From the NCBI GenBank assembly GCA_002633025.1, contig NMRB01000451.1, positions 105,069 to 169,068 of the forward strand: a stretch of 64,000 nt of DNA. Direction: 5' to 3'. The position numbers and the translations under genes were made by a program. The number at the start of each line of letters is the position of its first letter. Position 1 is the first letter of the stretch. This DNA comes from Notospermus geniculatus (lineage: Eukaryota; Nemertea; Pilidiophora; Heteronemertea; Lineidae). Below, in pieces: positions 61,603-64,000 of the stretch. A model generated the notes under the pieces. That model saw only the letters and a list, made by a program, of their open reading frames with translations, was not told the origin of the DNA and made no database searches.

Positions 61603-63626
61603 CCAAAGGCAAAGAAGAAAAAAGACAAGGACGGTGAACAGGCAAAACAGCCTGTTTGGGAAGATGATGATGATAATGAAAGAATAAGGTAAGAGAGTGC
61701 AGAATGTACATTAGACATCCTTGTTCATGTACTTTCTTCCCCCTGGAATAAGGCCATGTAAAAAAAAATAGTTGGTTAGCATCCTTCCACTCTCAATTTT
61801 CTGAGGAGGGCGGGAGGTTTTTATTTTATTTTTTATTGAGTTTGAGATGCATGTTACCATGGTAATCATGGCGACCTGAGGGAAATTTCAAATGTAATAG
61901 GTATGAATTGAAACAAAAACTACTTTCTATCCTTTAATAACTGTGTTGTTTTATTTAAGAGCATCCCAGCCTACAATTTTATCACTCTTTTGGCAGTTTT
62001 TTGGAAAATAAAAAATAAAAAAATTTTTGAGGAGGGGGGTGATTTCCATGGCGGGAGGGGATGCTAACCAATTATTTTTTTTACATGGCCTAATGGTGAG
62101 TTAAGCATGCAGCATCAGACAGCCAGCAGAGTTTACTGTCTTTATACCAGATCAGTCAGGCTGGGGCTGGGGATTTGCTAACTAGATAAAACTTGTTTTC
62201 TTTTCCTGTTTCAGTGTTAAGGTCGATGTGAAGGAAAAACGATTTGAGGCTCTTAGATTGGAAGGTGAAAAAACATTGGACGGCAAAACTTATCGAAGTA
62301 GACTACAAAAACAGTAAGTAATTGGTCATGAAAAGGACTGCTGTGTGGCACTCTGACCACTCCGGTTGTTGTGAGTCATGTGATGATAATCTCGCCTATA
62401 ATATGTTGACATGCTGTGATATTCTCTTCAGTCAAAGAATTATAAGAAATGGGATATGAAGCTCTAAAAAAACATTATGGTGTAGATGTGTTATTGTATC
62501 TCGTTGTCAAGTTGCAGTATGACGTACCATAAGCTTCCTTCTTTTACAGATTTGAAAAAGCTTTGGGGACTCCATCTTGGGCCAAGCCAAAGAGTAAAGA
62601 AGACCTATCATCTGATGGTATGGGGGATTTTTGCATCTTAGCATCTTACTTCCCTTAATTTTCGCCATGGCTGGCAGTAAGAGATTTGTTGTGGATAATA
62701 GTTTGATGAACTTTCACGTGATGAGGACTAAATGAATTAATTTACCCTCAGCAATGCATATTTTATTGTATACCAGCAAGAGAGCTCTTCTTAATGAAAG
62801 GTATAAATTTAAAAATTGAAAGGGATGCTGACTCGGGCTTTTCTTCTTTTAGATGAAGACAGTGAAACTGAAAACCTTGTGACATCAACGGGGAATTACC
62901 TGACCAGTTCAATATCATTGCCCAAGGGAATCCTAGATTTCAAGCGCTGCACAGATGCTAACAAAGATTACCCTGGACAGGTGTGTTTCAGCAAATTGAA
63001 GTCTGCAGTGATACTTTTAGGAATTTCACGTTTCTCCCAAATTAACTTCCTTTAGTACTGGTATAGTAACCTAGCACCTGATCCCTGCGTCATCACCCAC
63101 AAATGTTTGTGTGTGCAGGGAGCGAGTGCTAATAACCCCTGTTGCCTCAGGGTGAGTGAGAACTGGGCTTGGTGTAATACTGACAATCATTCAATCTCAC
63201 AGCTTCTTGATATTCAACACTGTTCCAACTTTGACAGTGCAGTCAAATAAACAAATGTCAAATGTAAACATTTCTGTTATTTCAGGGCAAGTTGCGGACA
63301 GTCCAGTTCCATCCTAGTGCTCAGGTTGTTCTGACAGCAGGGGCGAACCATACTTTAACACTTTTCCAGGTAAGTGTTGCAGATAATGGTGTGCATACAG
63401 AAAGTGTTTGGCATTGGAAATTTCTTCTGTCTGTGACTAAATCATTTGTTGCAGGTTGATGGTAAACAGAATCCAAAGATACAAAGTATATTCATCGAGA
63501 ACTTCCCAATCCAGACGGCACGGTTTAGTACAGATGGGAATGAAGTGATTCTTGGATCGTGGCATCGGTATTTCTATTACTACGACATGATCGCTGGAAA
63601 GGTTGTCTCAGTGCCGAAGATAAAAG
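61603..63626 (+). CDS. utp18: UTP18, U3 small-subunit processome WD40 protein (partial)
   Basis: Six exons join in frame: 61603-61688, 62215-62313, 62550-62617, 62853-62980, 63286-63369, 63455-63626, all with gt-ag introns (phases 2, 2, 1, 0, 0, then 1 at the window end). The 212 codons begin PKAKKKKDKDGE and include the acidic KQPVWEDDDDNE segment, LGTPSWAKPKS, TSTGNYLTSSISLPKGIL, then the first WD-like blades (VQFHPSAQVVLTAG, FQVDGKQNPKIQSIFIE, YYYDMIAGKVVSVPKIKG). These match human UTP18/WDR50 in order and spacing. UTP18 is a nucleolar component of the U3 snoRNP processome needed for early 18S pre-rRNA cleavages. The C-terminal WD repeats lie beyond base 64000 and the N-terminus is not certain. 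Confidence 0.93.
61752..62090. mobile_element. Harbinger-like MITE in UTP18 intron
   Basis: ggccatgtaaaaaaaaatag...gttagcatcc at the left and ggatgctaaccaattatttt...ttacatggcc at the right are inverted and flanked by TAA (61749-61751 and 62091-62093). 339 bp, no coding content. Confidence 0.75.
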
Positions 63627-63690
63627 GTGAGTCAGTATGAAGTAATCATTCTAATGATGACTTAAGATGCTGATCCAGTGTTCTCTCATG

Positions 63691-64000
63691 CAGGTTGGCT
63701 TTCTATGGGCAACTCAACCATAGAATGTTATGAGCAGTCATGGGTCACTCTCATGCAGGTTGGCTTTCTATGGGCAACTCAACCATAGAATGTTATGAGC
63801 AGTCATGGATCACTCTCGTGCAGGTTGGCTTTCTATGGGCAACTCAACCATAGAATGTTATGAGCAGTCATGGATCACTCTCGTGCAGGTTGGCTTTCTA
63901 TGGGCAACTCAACCATAGAATGTTATGAGCAGTCACGGATCACTCTCGTGCAGGTTGGCTTTCTATGGGCAACTCAACCATAGAATGTTATGAGCAGTCA
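63691..64000 (+). repeat. 65-bp minisatellite in UTP18 intron
   Basis: Units start with caggttggctttctatggg at 63691, 63756, 63821, 63886 and 63951, exactly 65 bases apart and nearly identical, and run off the window. Each unit contains an acceptor-like tctcgtgcag. The repeat follows the donor at 63627, so it is intronic; its translation does not match UTP18. Confidence 0.9.

Overview
The window is AT-leaning eukaryotic DNA with spliced genes, long introns and many short inverted-repeat elements. The protein families (a Kruppel-like factor, a U3 processome WD40 protein, a Sin3 fragment), the frequent aggccta words and the scattered agctcacc/gtccgtcgtc repeats suggest a marine invertebrate, most likely an echinoderm or another invertebrate deuterostome. 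The lineage is an inference, not read from a marker gene.

Layout. 1-19981: three coding exons of a plus-strand KLF5-like transcription factor (207-1512, 17887-17946, 19794-19981), whose first exon lies before the window. Its 16.4 kb intron holds MITEs, a SINE, a local duplication and a pair of minus-strand exon-like blocks. 19982-28790: gene-poor DNA, probably including the KLF 3' UTR, ending in a duplicated 0.7 kb block. 28790-46000: no recognisable family, but the minus strand carries a series of exon-like open blocks with good splice sites, several of them in phase; I treat these as an unidentified candidate gene or genes. 46000-50800: a CRE-like site cluster, a 24-bp minisatellite running into a 350-bp gap, and a 3.2 kb array of dimeric ~699-bp units. 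50942-51521: a two-exon fragment of a Sin3 corepressor C-terminal region with two in-frame stops. 51974-60369: a dense run of foldback and MITE elements, including a nested pair with a preserved empty copy, plus CTCF-like motifs. 61603-63626: six exons of UTP18 (plus strand), which continues past the window end; its last visible intron contains a 65-bp minisatellite.

The recognised genes do not form a functional unit. KLF5-like is a DNA-binding regulator, UTP18 is a nucleolar rRNA-processing factor, and the Sin3 piece looks like a relic. Three sized N gaps (15888-15931, 35836-36092, 47208-47557) and four single-n joins (3466, 6763, 18964, 27999) are present. Three of the single-n joins are flanked by near-identical sequence and probably mark allelic copies left in the assembly.
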